DNA of 55,072 nucleotides from Candidatus Latescibacterota bacterium (GTDB lineage Bacteria > Latescibacterota > UBA2968 > UBA8231), in assembly GCA_022826515.1 (NCBI GenBank), contig JAJDUT010000026.1, positions 1 to 55,072 of the forward strand. Direction: 5' to 3'. Both the position numbers and the translations under genes were made by a program. Below are positions 17,227-24,689 of the stretch, piece after piece. Each line of letters begins with the position of its first letter. Within the stretch, counting starts at the first letter, position 1. Below the pieces are notes generated by a model. The model saw only the letters and a list, made by a program, of their open reading frames with translations, did no database searches and was not told the DNA's origin.

Positions 17227-17823
17227 TCAGAGCACGCCCTTGGTCGAAGGAATGCCCTGAACCCGCTCGCTGTGCTGCACAGCCATGAACAGGGCGCGGG
17301 CGAACGCCTTGAAGAGCGCTTCAATGCCGTGGTGGGCATTGTGGCCGCGCAGGAGGTCGAGGTGCAGATTCATTCGGCCTTGGTCGGCCACGGCGTAGAA
17401 AAACTCGCGCACCAAGGACACATCCAGCGCGCCGACCCGCTCCTCGCTAAAGGCCGCAGCAAAGACCAAATAGGCCCGGCCCGACAAATCCACCACCGCC
17501 CGCGCCAGCGCCTCGTCCATGGGGACATAGCTGTGGCCGTAGCGCTGGATGCCGACCTTGTCGCCGAGGGCTTGGGCAATGGCCTGGCCGAGGCAGATGC
17601 CCACGTCTTCCACCGTGTGATGAGCATCCACGTGCAAATCGCCACGGCACTGTACCTCTAAGTCGAACAAGCCGTGCCGCGCAAAAGCATGCAGCATGTG
17701 GTCGAAGAAGCCGAGCCCAGTGTCGGAGCGGCACTGGCCGCTGCCGTCGAGGCACAACCGCAACTCGATCTCGGTCTCAGTCGTCCGGCGCTCAATCTGC
17801 GCCGTGCGTTGATCTGCGCTCAT
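17227..17823 (-). CDS. hisB: Imidazoleglycerol-phosphate dehydratase HisB
   Basis: 198 residues from the ATG at 17823, which overlaps the hisD stop (ATGA). Both metal-binding motifs are present: GFFDHMLHAFARHG (residues 38-51) and DLHVDAHHTVEDVG (62-75), plus FFYAVADQGRMNLHLDLLRG and GHNAHHGIEALFKAFARAL near the C-terminus. It is a monofunctional dehydratase without the HisN phosphatase domain. It converts imidazole glycerol phosphate to imidazole acetol phosphate, step 6 of histidine synthesis. The alternative longer frame upstream is inside hisD and is rejected. Confidence 0.97.
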   Translation of the reverse strand: MSADQRTAQIERRTTETEIELRLCLDGSGQCRSDTGLGFFDHMLHAFARHGLFDLEVQCRGDLHVDAHHTVEDVGICLGQAIAQALGDKVGIQRYGHSYVPMDEALARAVVDLSGRAYLVFAAAFSEERVGALDVSLVREFFYAVADQGRMNLHLDLLRGHNAHHGIEALFKAFARALFMAVQHSERVQGIPSTKGVL

Positions 17824-19160
17824 GGTGCGATCCCCTGTTGGCGGATGCGGACGGCCTGCGCGTGAGCCTCCAAGCCCTCGGCTTGCGCCATGCGGGCAAT
17901 GTGCTCGGCCGTGTGGGCCAAGCGCTCGGGCGTGTACGCGATGATGCTCGTCGTCTTGACGAAATCGGCCCACCCCAGCGACGAGGCATAGCGCGCCGCG
18001 CCTTGGGTCGGCAGCACGTGATTGGTGCCAGCGAAGTAATCGCCGACCGGCTCGGAAGCCGCCGCGCCGAGGAACAGCGCGCCGCAGTGGCGAACGGAAT
18101 CGACCCAGCGCCACGGGTCAGCCACCTGCAATTCGGCGTGTTCCGGCGCCAAGCGGTTGAGCAGCTCAATCCCCACTTCGAGGCTAGGCACCACGACAAT
18201 CGCGCCGTATTCTTCTAAAGCACTATCTATAATTGAATAGCGCGGAAGCGCCGCTCGCTGCGCTTCAAGTTCCTCCTGCACGCGGTGCGCCAAGGCCGCG
18301 CAATCCGTGATGCACACGCACGCCACTCCCCAGCCGTGCTCGGCCTGTGAGAGCAAATCCGCGGCCACCAAGCGCGGGTCAGCTCCCGCGTCGGCGAGCA
18401 CCACAATTTCCGACGGGCCGGGCAACAGCGCGATGCCCACGGTGCCGAAGACCTGCCGCTGCGCAGCCACCGTATAGGGAGAACCCGGGCCGACGATCTT
18501 GTGTACCGGCGGAATGCTCTCCGTGCCATAGGCCAGCGCACCCACGGCCTGCGCCCCACCCACGGCGTACACCTCGTCAATGCCCAACAAGTGCGCCGCC
18601 GCCGCAATCACCGGGGCCGGACGGCCAGCCGCTACCGGCGGCGTGACCACGCAGAGCTGGTCAACGCCAGCCACCTGCGCGGGCACGGCCGTCATCAGCA
18701 AGCTCGAAAACAGCGGCACCTCACCAGCCGGCACGCATAGCCCCACCCGCTCGATGGGCGTGATTTTCTTCCCCAGTATCACCCCGTCGCCGTCTTCGAC
18801 AAACCACGAGTTGAGCTTTTGCCGCTCGTGGAAGGCGCGAATGTTGGCTACCGCCGCCTCCATAGACTCGCGCAGGTTCGGGTCCAGCCCAGCCTCGGCC
18901 TCGGCTAGCACAGACGCCGACACCCGCAACTGCTCAGGACACACCTCCACGCCATCAAGCCGCTGCGTCAGCGCACACAGCGCAGCATCGCCTTCTTTCC
19001 GCACCTGCCGCAGAATATCCCGCACCGCATCCTCGACCTCGGGGTCGGATTCGGGACGGCGCGCCAGCAGGGCCGCCAGCGGAGCGGCCAGCGGCTCCGA
19101 GGGATAGGACGCAATCGGCACCTGAACCTGCGCCCCCTGAGCCTGTCGAAGGGGCCCCAT
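17820..19160 (-). CDS. hisD: Histidinol dehydrogenase HisD
   Basis: 446 residues. Conserved stretches are ERVGLCVPAG, AVGGAQAVGALAYGTESIP, KIVGPGSPYTVAAQR, LPGPSEIVVLAD, LLSQAEHG and LAPEHAELQ, which carry the catalytic His/Glu and zinc ligands. It oxidises histidinol to histidine with two NAD+. The ATG at 19160 overlaps the hisG stop (TGATG), but codons 2-9 (GPLRQAQG) come from a dispersed palindromic repeat at 19133-19157, so the native protein start may have been replaced; a GTG at 19121 is an alternative. Confidence 0.96.
   Translation of the reverse strand: MGPLRQAQGAQVQVPIASYPSEPLAAPLAALLARRPESDPEVEDAVRDILRQVRKEGDAALCALTQRLDGVEVCPEQLRVSASVLAEAEAGLDPNLRESMEAAVANIRAFHERQKLNSWFVEDGDGVILGKKITPIERVGLCVPAGEVPLFSSLLMTAVPAQVAGVDQLCVVTPPVAAGRPAPVIAAAAHLLGIDEVYAVGGAQAVGALAYGTESIPPVHKIVGPGSPYTVAAQRQVFGTVGIALLPGPSEIVVLADAGADPRLVAADLLSQAEHGWGVACVCITDCAALAHRVQEELEAQRAALPRYSIIDSALEEYGAIVVVPSLEVGIELLNRLAPEHAELQVADPWRWVDSVRHCGALFLGAAASEPVGDYFAGTNHVLPTQGAARYASSLGWADFVKTTSIIAYTPERLAHTAEHIARMAQAEGLEAHAQAVRIRQQGIAP
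19133..19157. repeat. Dispersed CCTTCGACAGGCTCAGG-type palindrome inside the hisD start
   Basis: The plus strand reads CCCCCTGAGCCTGTCGAAGG followed by GGCCC. The outer CCCCT/AGGGG arms pair around GAGCCTGTCGA. The same core is a widely seen short repeat in environmental bacterial genomes, where it is often translated as LRQAQG or similar. Here it encodes residues 2-9 of HisD. Confidence 0.65.
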
Positions 19161-20038
19161 CAGTACACAACCTTGTTAAGCGGATATTCAATAATGCCTT
19201 CGGCCCCGAGCCGCTTGAGCGGGGGGATCAACTCGCGCACCACGCGCTCATCAGCAACGATTTCCAACGCCACCCATTCGTCGTCCATCTGGCTGGAGAC
19301 CGTGGGCGTGTGCAGAGCTGGCAGCCGGGCGATGACGCGGTCGAGCTGGGCGCGCGGCACGTTCATCTTGAGGCCGACCTTGTGCTCGGCTTCGAGCGCG
19401 CCCTTGAGCAGCATTAGCAAGTTCTCGGCTTTCTCCCGCTTCCAGCCATCGGCCCACGCGGCCTTGTTGGCAATCAAGCGCGGCGTCGATTCGCAAACCG
19501 TATCGACGATGCGCAGCCGGTTGGCCTTGAGCGATGTGCCCGTCTCGGTCGCCTCGACGACGGCATCTACCAGCCCGGGAATGCCGGCCTTGACCTCGGT
19601 CGTGCCCCACGAAAACTCCACCTCGGCCTCCACCCCGCGGTCCTGCAAAAAACGGCGCGTCACGCCGATTAACTCGCTGGCAATGCGACAGCCCGCGAGA
19701 TCTTCAACGCATTGGATGGGCGAATCCTCGGGCACGGCAATGACCCAGCGCAAGGGCCGCGCCGTGCTCTTGCTATAGGTCAGTTCGCCGATTTCGATCA
19801 CCTCGGCCTCGCTTTCGAGAATCCAGTCCCGGCCCGTCAGGCCCACATCGACGACGCCGCGCGCCACGTACTGGGCGATTTCCTGCGCCCGGAACATCAG
19901 GCCCGCAAGCTGGGGATCGTCGATGTCGGGCACGTACGAGCGCGGCGCGAGCCGCACGCGATAGCCAGCGCGGACAAACAGGTCAAACGTGGACTCCTGC
20001 AAGCTCCCGGACGGGAAGCCGATCTTCAACTCCTTCAT
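19160..20038 (-). CDS. hisG: ATP phosphoribosyltransferase HisG (long form)
   Basis: 292 residues, the length of the hexameric long form with its own C-terminal regulatory ACT-like domain (residues ~215-292, LPALHTPTVSSQMDDEWVAL). The catalytic part has FPSGSLQ, VARGVVDVGLTGRDWI and the PRPP-loop region GLVDAVVEATETGTSLKANRL. It condenses ATP with PRPP in the first, histidine-inhibited step of the pathway; the long form does not need HisZ. It overlaps the upstream lipoprotein gene by four bases (ATGA). Confidence 0.96.
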   Translation of the reverse strand: MKELKIGFPSGSLQESTFDLFVRAGYRVRLAPRSYVPDIDDPQLAGLMFRAQEIAQYVARGVVDVGLTGRDWILESEAEVIEIGELTYSKSTARPLRWVIAVPEDSPIQCVEDLAGCRIASELIGVTRRFLQDRGVEAEVEFSWGTTEVKAGIPGLVDAVVEATETGTSLKANRLRIVDTVCESTPRLIANKAAWADGWKREKAENLLMLLKGALEAEHKVGLKMNVPRAQLDRVIARLPALHTPTVSSQMDDEWVALEIVADERVVRELIPPLKRLGAEGIIEYPLNKVVY

Positions 20039-20970
20039 TTCGCTCCTAACTCAGTTTGTCTCATCGCTTCGGCGACTTCGGGGCTTAGCTTGTACAGGGC
20101 TAGCCTCGCTGCGGTTTGGTCTTCTTCCGTGCCCTTGCGCATTAGCTGCTGCAAGTGCGGCTCGGCCCGCTTATCGCCCATCTCGGCGAGGGCGTGCATG
20201 GCCTTGCTGCGGATGCTTTGCAGCTCGTCGGCGTCGAGCGCGACCAGCAGGGCCTCGTAGATGGCGTTGCGGGCGGGCCGGCGGAGCGCGGCGCTGCCGA
20301 TCTGGCCGAGGGCCTGCACTGCGACATAGCGCACTTCGTTCGAGGGGTCCACTGACATGCGAATGACTTCTTCCACTGCGTCGCGGTACCCGTAGGCGCG
20401 CAGGCTCTGCAAGGCGGCGACCCGCCACTTGGGCTTGGGGGCGCGCAAGGCGCGGCGCACCACGCGGAAAGCCGAGTCGCTCAAGGCTGGCTCGGCTTCG
20501 TACGAATGGCACGACCCAAGCGCACCGAGCACGTATTGGCGCACTTCCACCGTGGGATCGCGCGCGTACTTGAGCAACGGAGCGAGCGCGTTGGGCGAAC
20601 CGATCTCGCCCAACGCCCACGCCGCGGCCGCCGCCACCCGCGGCGACTTGTCTTTTAGGGCCGTGATCAACGCCGGCACGGCGCGCTCGTCCTTAAAGCG
20701 GCCCAACAGTTGTATTACCTCAAACCGCACGCGGATGTACCCAGAGTCGGCTTCCTCAATCAGCAGGGGAACGACCTCGTCGGCGTCAAAGCGGATGAGC
20801 TGGTTGGCGGCTTTGACGCGCTCGGCTTTTTGCAGGCTTTTGAGCTGCTGAATATACGCTTCCGGCGCGGGGCCTCCACACGCCAAGCCCAAGCTCGCGC
20901 CCACTAGCAAGGCCCCAAGGGCGAGCCGCGCACTGCCACATTTTTGCTTGTCGAACAAAGTGCTCGCCAT
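20035..20970 (-). CDS. HEAT-repeat lipoprotein
   Basis: 311 residues. The N-terminus has a hydrophobic stretch ending GLACGG, a good lipobox with Cys31, so a lipid-anchored exported protein is likely. The rest is a solenoid of 30-35-residue HEAT/PBS-lyase-like repeats: VPALITALKDKSPRVAAAAA, WALGEIGSPNALAPLLKYA, VRYVAVQALGQIGS and others. Such repeats bind partner proteins; no catalytic motif. It is the first gene of the run lipoprotein-hisG-hisD-hisB-glycosyltransferase, and its coupling to hisG is probably only transcriptional. Confidence 0.83.
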   Translation of the reverse strand: MASTLFDKQKCGSARLALGALLVGASLGLACGGPAPEAYIQQLKSLQKAERVKAANQLIRFDADEVVPLLIEEADSGYIRVRFEVIQLLGRFKDERAVPALITALKDKSPRVAAAAAWALGEIGSPNALAPLLKYARDPTVEVRQYVLGALGSCHSYEAEPALSDSAFRVVRRALRAPKPKWRVAALQSLRAYGYRDAVEEVIRMSVDPSNEVRYVAVQALGQIGSAALRRPARNAIYEALLVALDADELQSIRSKAMHALAEMGDKRAEPHLQQLMRKGTEEDQTAARLALYKLSPEVAEAMRQTELGAK

Positions 20971-21104
20971 ACCGCGTTTTCTATCAATGAGGTAGATATT
21001 GGTGGAACCGTCTAAGGAATTTGCCGAGGCTGATTCTTATTCAAGAATGTATGGTAAAGATAAGAGCCGTCTATAACCTCGTCCACTGCACCCACTTGCC
21101 GTTT

Positions 21105-21133
21105 TTGACAACTCGCCTAGGGACTTTTATACT
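21105..21133 (+). promoter_or_regulatory. Sigma70-type promoter for the TPR-rdgB-ABC exporter operon
   Basis: TTGACA (21105-21110), 17 bases, TATACT (21128-21133): a full -35 consensus and a -10 box with one mismatch. A perfect 6-bp inverted repeat ATTCTTATTCAAGAAT (21033-21048) lies 57 bases upstream and may be a regulator site or chance. Transcription would start near 21140, just ahead of a small leader ORF. Confidence 0.8.
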
Positions 21134-21164
21134 TTTTCAACCCCTATTCCCAAGGAGGTTTCCC

Positions 21165-21197
21165 GTGAACTTGGAACTCATTTACTGCTCTGCTTGA
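21165..21197 (+). CDS. Possible 10-residue leader peptide
   Basis: GTG at 21165 follows a strong ribosome site (AAGGAGG, six bases away) and encodes VNLELIYCSA before TGA. It lies between the promoter and the real start of the TPR gene. No terminator/antiterminator pair is obvious and no regulatory codon run is seen, so it may be a leader ORF for translational coupling or a chance ORF. Confidence 0.35.
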   Translation: MNLELIYCSA

Positions 21198-21256
21198 GTC
21201 CACGCCCGCCGCTAAGCCCGCCCACGCCTTTTACCATTTGTAGAGGAGGATCCGCT

Positions 21257-22315
21257 TTGCAGTACTGCCGCTTGCTCAGTCTCGCTCTCGCGCTTTTGAG
21301 TGCCCCAGCCCTCGCCCAATCGCCCGAAGCCCTCGACTACTTCCGCACAGGCTACGACTTGGTCAAAAAGGGCAACTACCGCAACGCCGCCATCGAGCTA
21401 GAAAAGGCCGTGGAGGTCGATCCTTCCTACGGAAACGCTCACTACGTCCTCGGCATTTCCTACAAGGCCCTCAATGAGTACGACAAAGCCATCGCCAGTT
21501 TTACCGCAGCCCATGCCCTCGGCACCAAGCCGGAGAAATCCGCCAAGGCCCTAGCCCAACTCTATAAAAAGGCCGCCCTCAACAGCTTTCGGCAAAAGAA
21601 GTACAACGAGGTCATCACCTATTTTACCGATAGCCAAGAGCTTGGCGTACTCGACGCCCAATCGCTCTACATCATGGGCCTTTCCTACAGCGGCCTGCGC
21701 GAGAAAGACAAGGCTGCTATGGCCTATGCCGAGGCCATAACAGCCGATCCCACCGACGCCAGACCCTACAACGCCCTCGGCGACATCCAGCGCCTCAACC
21801 GCGACTACGGAAAATCCGTCGTCACCTACCAGCGTTCCATAGAAGCCGACCCCACGTACATGGAATCGTACGGCGACTTGGCGCGGGTGAAGTTCAATAC
21901 CGACGATATAGAGGGCGTGGTGCCGCTTTTGCAAAACGCCCTAAAGATCGACGACACGTACGCCGAAGGGCAGCGCTTGCTCGGCATTGCCCTCAACCAG
22001 CTCGGCCGTTTCCACGAGGCCATTGCCCCGCTGAACAAGGCCGCCGATCTAGACAAAGACTACTGCGAGACGCATTACCGGCTGGGCGAGGCGCACTACG
22101 GCATGGGCAACTTCCGCCAAGCCGTTGAGTACGGCCGGCGCGCCACGAGTTGTCAAGCCGACTACCGAGCCGCCGAAGTGCTGCTGGGCGACGCGCATTT
22201 TCAACTCGGCCAACGCGAGGAAGCGCGGCGCTGGTACAACCTCGCGGTGAACGACAGCCGCTACAAGGACTACGCAGCGAGCAAACTGGCAGAGATCAAC
22301 GAGCAGCCCCAATAG
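21257..22315 (+). CDS. Exported tetratricopeptide-repeat protein
   Basis: 352 residues from a TTG at 21257 that has GAGGAGG seven bases upstream and gives a clean signal peptide (QYCRLLSLALALLSAPALAQ). The mature part is about eight TPR units, e.g. AIELEKAVEVDPSYGNAHYV, YAEAITADPTDARPYNALGD, APLNKAADLDKDYCETHYRL. TPR solenoids mediate protein contacts in the periplasm or outer membrane; the partner is unknown. A longer in-frame start at 21194 lacks a ribosome site and would bury the signal peptide. rdgB follows after five bases. Confidence 0.85.
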   Translation: MQYCRLLSLALALLSAPALAQSPEALDYFRTGYDLVKKGNYRNAAIELEKAVEVDPSYGNAHYVLGISYKALNEYDKAIASFTAAHALGTKPEKSAKALAQLYKKAALNSFRQKKYNEVITYFTDSQELGVLDAQSLYIMGLSYSGLREKDKAAMAYAEAITADPTDARPYNALGDIQRLNRDYGKSVVTYQRSIEADPTYMESYGDLARVKFNTDDIEGVVPLLQNALKIDDTYAEGQRLLGIALNQLGRFHEAIAPLNKAADLDKDYCETHYRLGEAHYGMGNFRQAVEYGRRATSCQADYRAAEVLLGDAHFQLGQREEARRWYNLAVNDSRYKDYAASKLAEINEQPQ

Positions 22316-22320
22316 CCGCA

Positions 22321-22929
22321 ATGGCGCTGCTTCTGGCCTCGAACAACGCCGGCAAGCTGCGCGAAGTCCGCGCCCTACTCGCCGATACCGCGGTCGTCGC
22401 GCCGGCCGCGCTGGGCCTTGAACTCGACGTCGAGGAAAGCGGCCAGACCTTTGCCGCCAACGCCCAGCTCAAGGCCCGCGCCTATGCCGCGGCCAGCGGC
22501 CAGATCGCCCTCGCCGACGACTCTGGGCTCGAGGTCGATGCCCTCGGCGGCGCGCCCGGAATCTACTCGGCTCGCTACGGCGGCCCCGGCCTCGACGACG
22601 CTGGCCGCTGCCAACTCTTGCTCATCCAACTCGCACCCTATCCCGAGCCAGCGCAGCGCCAGGCCCGGTTCCGCTGCGTCCTCTGCGCCGTAAGTCCCGA
22701 CGGCCGCCAGTGCCAAACCGAAGGCACGTGTGAAGGGCTAATCGCCCCAGCCCCAGTCGGCACCAACGGCTTTGGCTACGATCCGGTCTTTTTGGTCCCC
22801 GCCTACGGCAAAACCATGGCCCAGCTCGACCCGAAAATAAAAAATCGCCTCAGTCACCGCGCCGAGGCACTATCAGCCATGCGCCCGCTTTTGGCCAGCA
22901 CCTTTCCCGAGCTAGCCCTCGCCCGCTAA
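22321..22929 (+). CDS. rdgB: XTP/dITP pyrophosphatase RdgB (HAM1 family)
   Basis: 202 residues. It begins MALLLASNNAGKLREVRALL, the S/T-x-N-x-x-K substrate loop, and has ESGQTFAANAQLKARAYAAA, ALADDSGLEVDALGGAPGIYSARY, and GTNGFGYDPVF. It hydrolyses non-canonical purine nucleotides (ITP, dITP, XTP) to the monophosphate and keeps them out of nucleic acids. Its TAA stop overlaps the ATG of the next ABC transporter gene (TAATG). Confidence 0.97.
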   Translation: MALLLASNNAGKLREVRALLADTAVVAPAALGLELDVEESGQTFAANAQLKARAYAAASGQIALADDSGLEVDALGGAPGIYSARYGGPGLDDAGRCQLLLIQLAPYPEPAQRQARFRCVLCAVSPDGRQCQTEGTCEGLIAPAPVGTNGFGYDPVFLVPAYGKTMAQLDPKIKNRLSHRAEALSAMRPLLASTFPELALAR

Positions 22930-24689
22930 TGTTTGGTCCGTTCACCCAATACGTCCGTCCCTATCGGGGGCACATCCTGATCGGTGCGCTCTGCATTGGG
23001 CTGGGGCAGGCGGCGACTGTGCGCATCCCACTGCTGGTGGGCGATGCCGTCGATGCGGTCTTAGCGCCGGATACGGCCTCCGGGGAAGTCGCAACCTACG
23101 TCTTCTACATCCTCGCCTACGCCTTGGGCGTGGCCGTGTGCGGCTACGCCATGCGGATATTATTAGGCCGCGCCGCCAATCGCATCGAATACGACATCCG
23201 CGTCGCGTATTTTGCCCACTTACTCAAGCTGCCGCTGTCGTACTACCAGCAGCGCCGCACCGGTGACCTCATGGCGCGGGCGACCAACGATTTGCACTCG
23301 GTGCATCTCTTTTGGATCTATGGCATTCGCGGCATCGTCGATACCGCCTTGGGTCTGACCTTCACCCTCGCCTGCATGTGCTTGCTCGACTGGAAGTTGG
23401 CTCTACTGGTGCTGATACCCATGCCGCTTTTTAGCGTCGTGATGATCCGCATCGCCGCGGTCATCAACACCCGCTACAAGGCCATCCAAGATTACTTCGG
23501 CCGCATCAGCACCTTCATCCAAGAAAACCTCTCCGGCATCCGCGTGGTCAAGGCGTACACCCAAGAGCCCGCGCAAAACGCCGCGTTCGACCAGCTCAAC
23601 TTGGCGTACCTCGAAAAAAACCGCGCCTATATCCGCACCCGCGCCAACTACCGGCCGCTGTCCTACGTCATCGCCTCGCTCTGCTTGGGGCTAAATTTGT
23701 GGCTAGGCGGGCGCGCGGTCATCGACGGCGAACTAAGCCTAGGGGCCTTCGTGGCTTTCAACGCCTACCTGACCCAGCTCATCCGCCCGATCATGTACAT
23801 CGGCTGGGTCATCGACCGCGCCCAGCGCGCCCTCGTGTCCATGCAGCGCATCAACGAAATCCTCGCCGTCGAGCCGGAGATCCAAGACCGCGCCCTTGGG
23901 CTGAGCTCAGGTCGAAGCCTGCCTCCGGCAACCCCGCAGCCAATCGCCGGCCACATCGCCTTCCGCAAACTCAGCTTCTCCTACGGCGAGGAGCAAGTCC
24001 TGCATCAGATCGATCTCGAAATTCCCCAAGGCACGACCCTTGGCATCATCGGCCGGGTCGGCTCGGGCAAGACCACCTTGGCGCGCCTCGTGCCGCGCTT
24101 GATCCAAGCGGAGCCGGGCCAACTCCTCATCGACGGGGTGCCGATCGAGGAATGGCCCCTAGCGACTTTGCGCGACGCCATCGGCTACGTCCCGCAAAAT
24201 CCCTTTCTGTTTTCCAACACCCTCAGCGCCAACCTCGCCTACGGCGCAGACTCGGCCGCCGCAGCACAAATCCACGCTGCGGCCGAAGAGGCCCAACTCA
24301 AAAAGGACATCGACCAATTCGACGAGGGCTTCGACACCCTCATCGGCGAGCGCGGCGTCACCCTATCCGGCGGCCAGAAGCAGCGCGCGACCTTGGCCCG
24401 GGCGCTCATCCGCCGCCCGCAGATCCTCATCCTCGACGACGCGCTCTCCGCGGTAGATACCCACACCGAAGAAGCGATCCTCGACCATTTGCACGCCCTC
24501 ATGCAGGGACGCACCACCCTCATCATCGCCCACCGCATCTCGACCCTGCGCCACGCCGACCGCATCGCCGTGCTTGAAGACGGTCGCATCGCCGAACTGG
24601 GCACCCACGCCGATTTGGTCAACAGCGGCGGCTTCTACGCCGAGCTGTACCAGCACCAGCAGCTTCGCGCCGAGCTAGAAACGCTGTGA
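22929..24689 (+). CDS. ABC exporter half-transporter, subunit with degenerate ATPase site
   Basis: 586 residues: six membrane helices (residues ~20-310), then a nucleotide-binding domain with Walker A GRVGSGKTT (about 374-382), signature LSGGQKQR (about 478), Walker B LILDDALS and H-loop IIAHRIST. The residue after the Walker B aspartate is Asp, not the catalytic Glu. In heterodimeric type IV exporters such as TM287/288 and BmrCD this marks the subunit with the degenerate site. The partner is the next gene, overlapping by four bases. The substrate (lipid, drug or peptide) cannot be read from sequence. Confidence 0.93.
   Translation: MFGPFTQYVRPYRGHILIGALCIGLGQAATVRIPLLVGDAVDAVLAPDTASGEVATYVFYILAYALGVAVCGYAMRILLGRAANRIEYDIRVAYFAHLLKLPLSYYQQRRTGDLMARATNDLHSVHLFWIYGIRGIVDTALGLTFTLACMCLLDWKLALLVLIPMPLFSVVMIRIAAVINTRYKAIQDYFGRISTFIQENLSGIRVVKAYTQEPAQNAAFDQLNLAYLEKNRAYIRTRANYRPLSYVIASLCLGLNLWLGGRAVIDGELSLGAFVAFNAYLTQLIRPIMYIGWVIDRAQRALVSMQRINEILAVEPEIQDRALGLSSGRSLPPATPQPIAGHIAFRKLSFSYGEEQVLHQIDLEIPQGTTLGIIGRVGSGKTTLARLVPRLIQAEPGQLLIDGVPIEEWPLATLRDAIGYVPQNPFLFSNTLSANLAYGADSAAAAQIHAAAEEAQLKKDIDQFDEGFDTLIGERGVTLSGGQKQRATLARALIRRPQILILDDALSAVDTHTEEAILDHLHALMQGRTTLIIAHRISTLRHADRIAVLEDGRIAELGTHADLVNSGGFYAELYQHQQLRAELETL

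Noticed and set aside
17824..18114. 97-codon N-terminal extension of hisB
   Set aside because: Lies within hisD in another frame; the family start at 17823 has the ATGA coupling.
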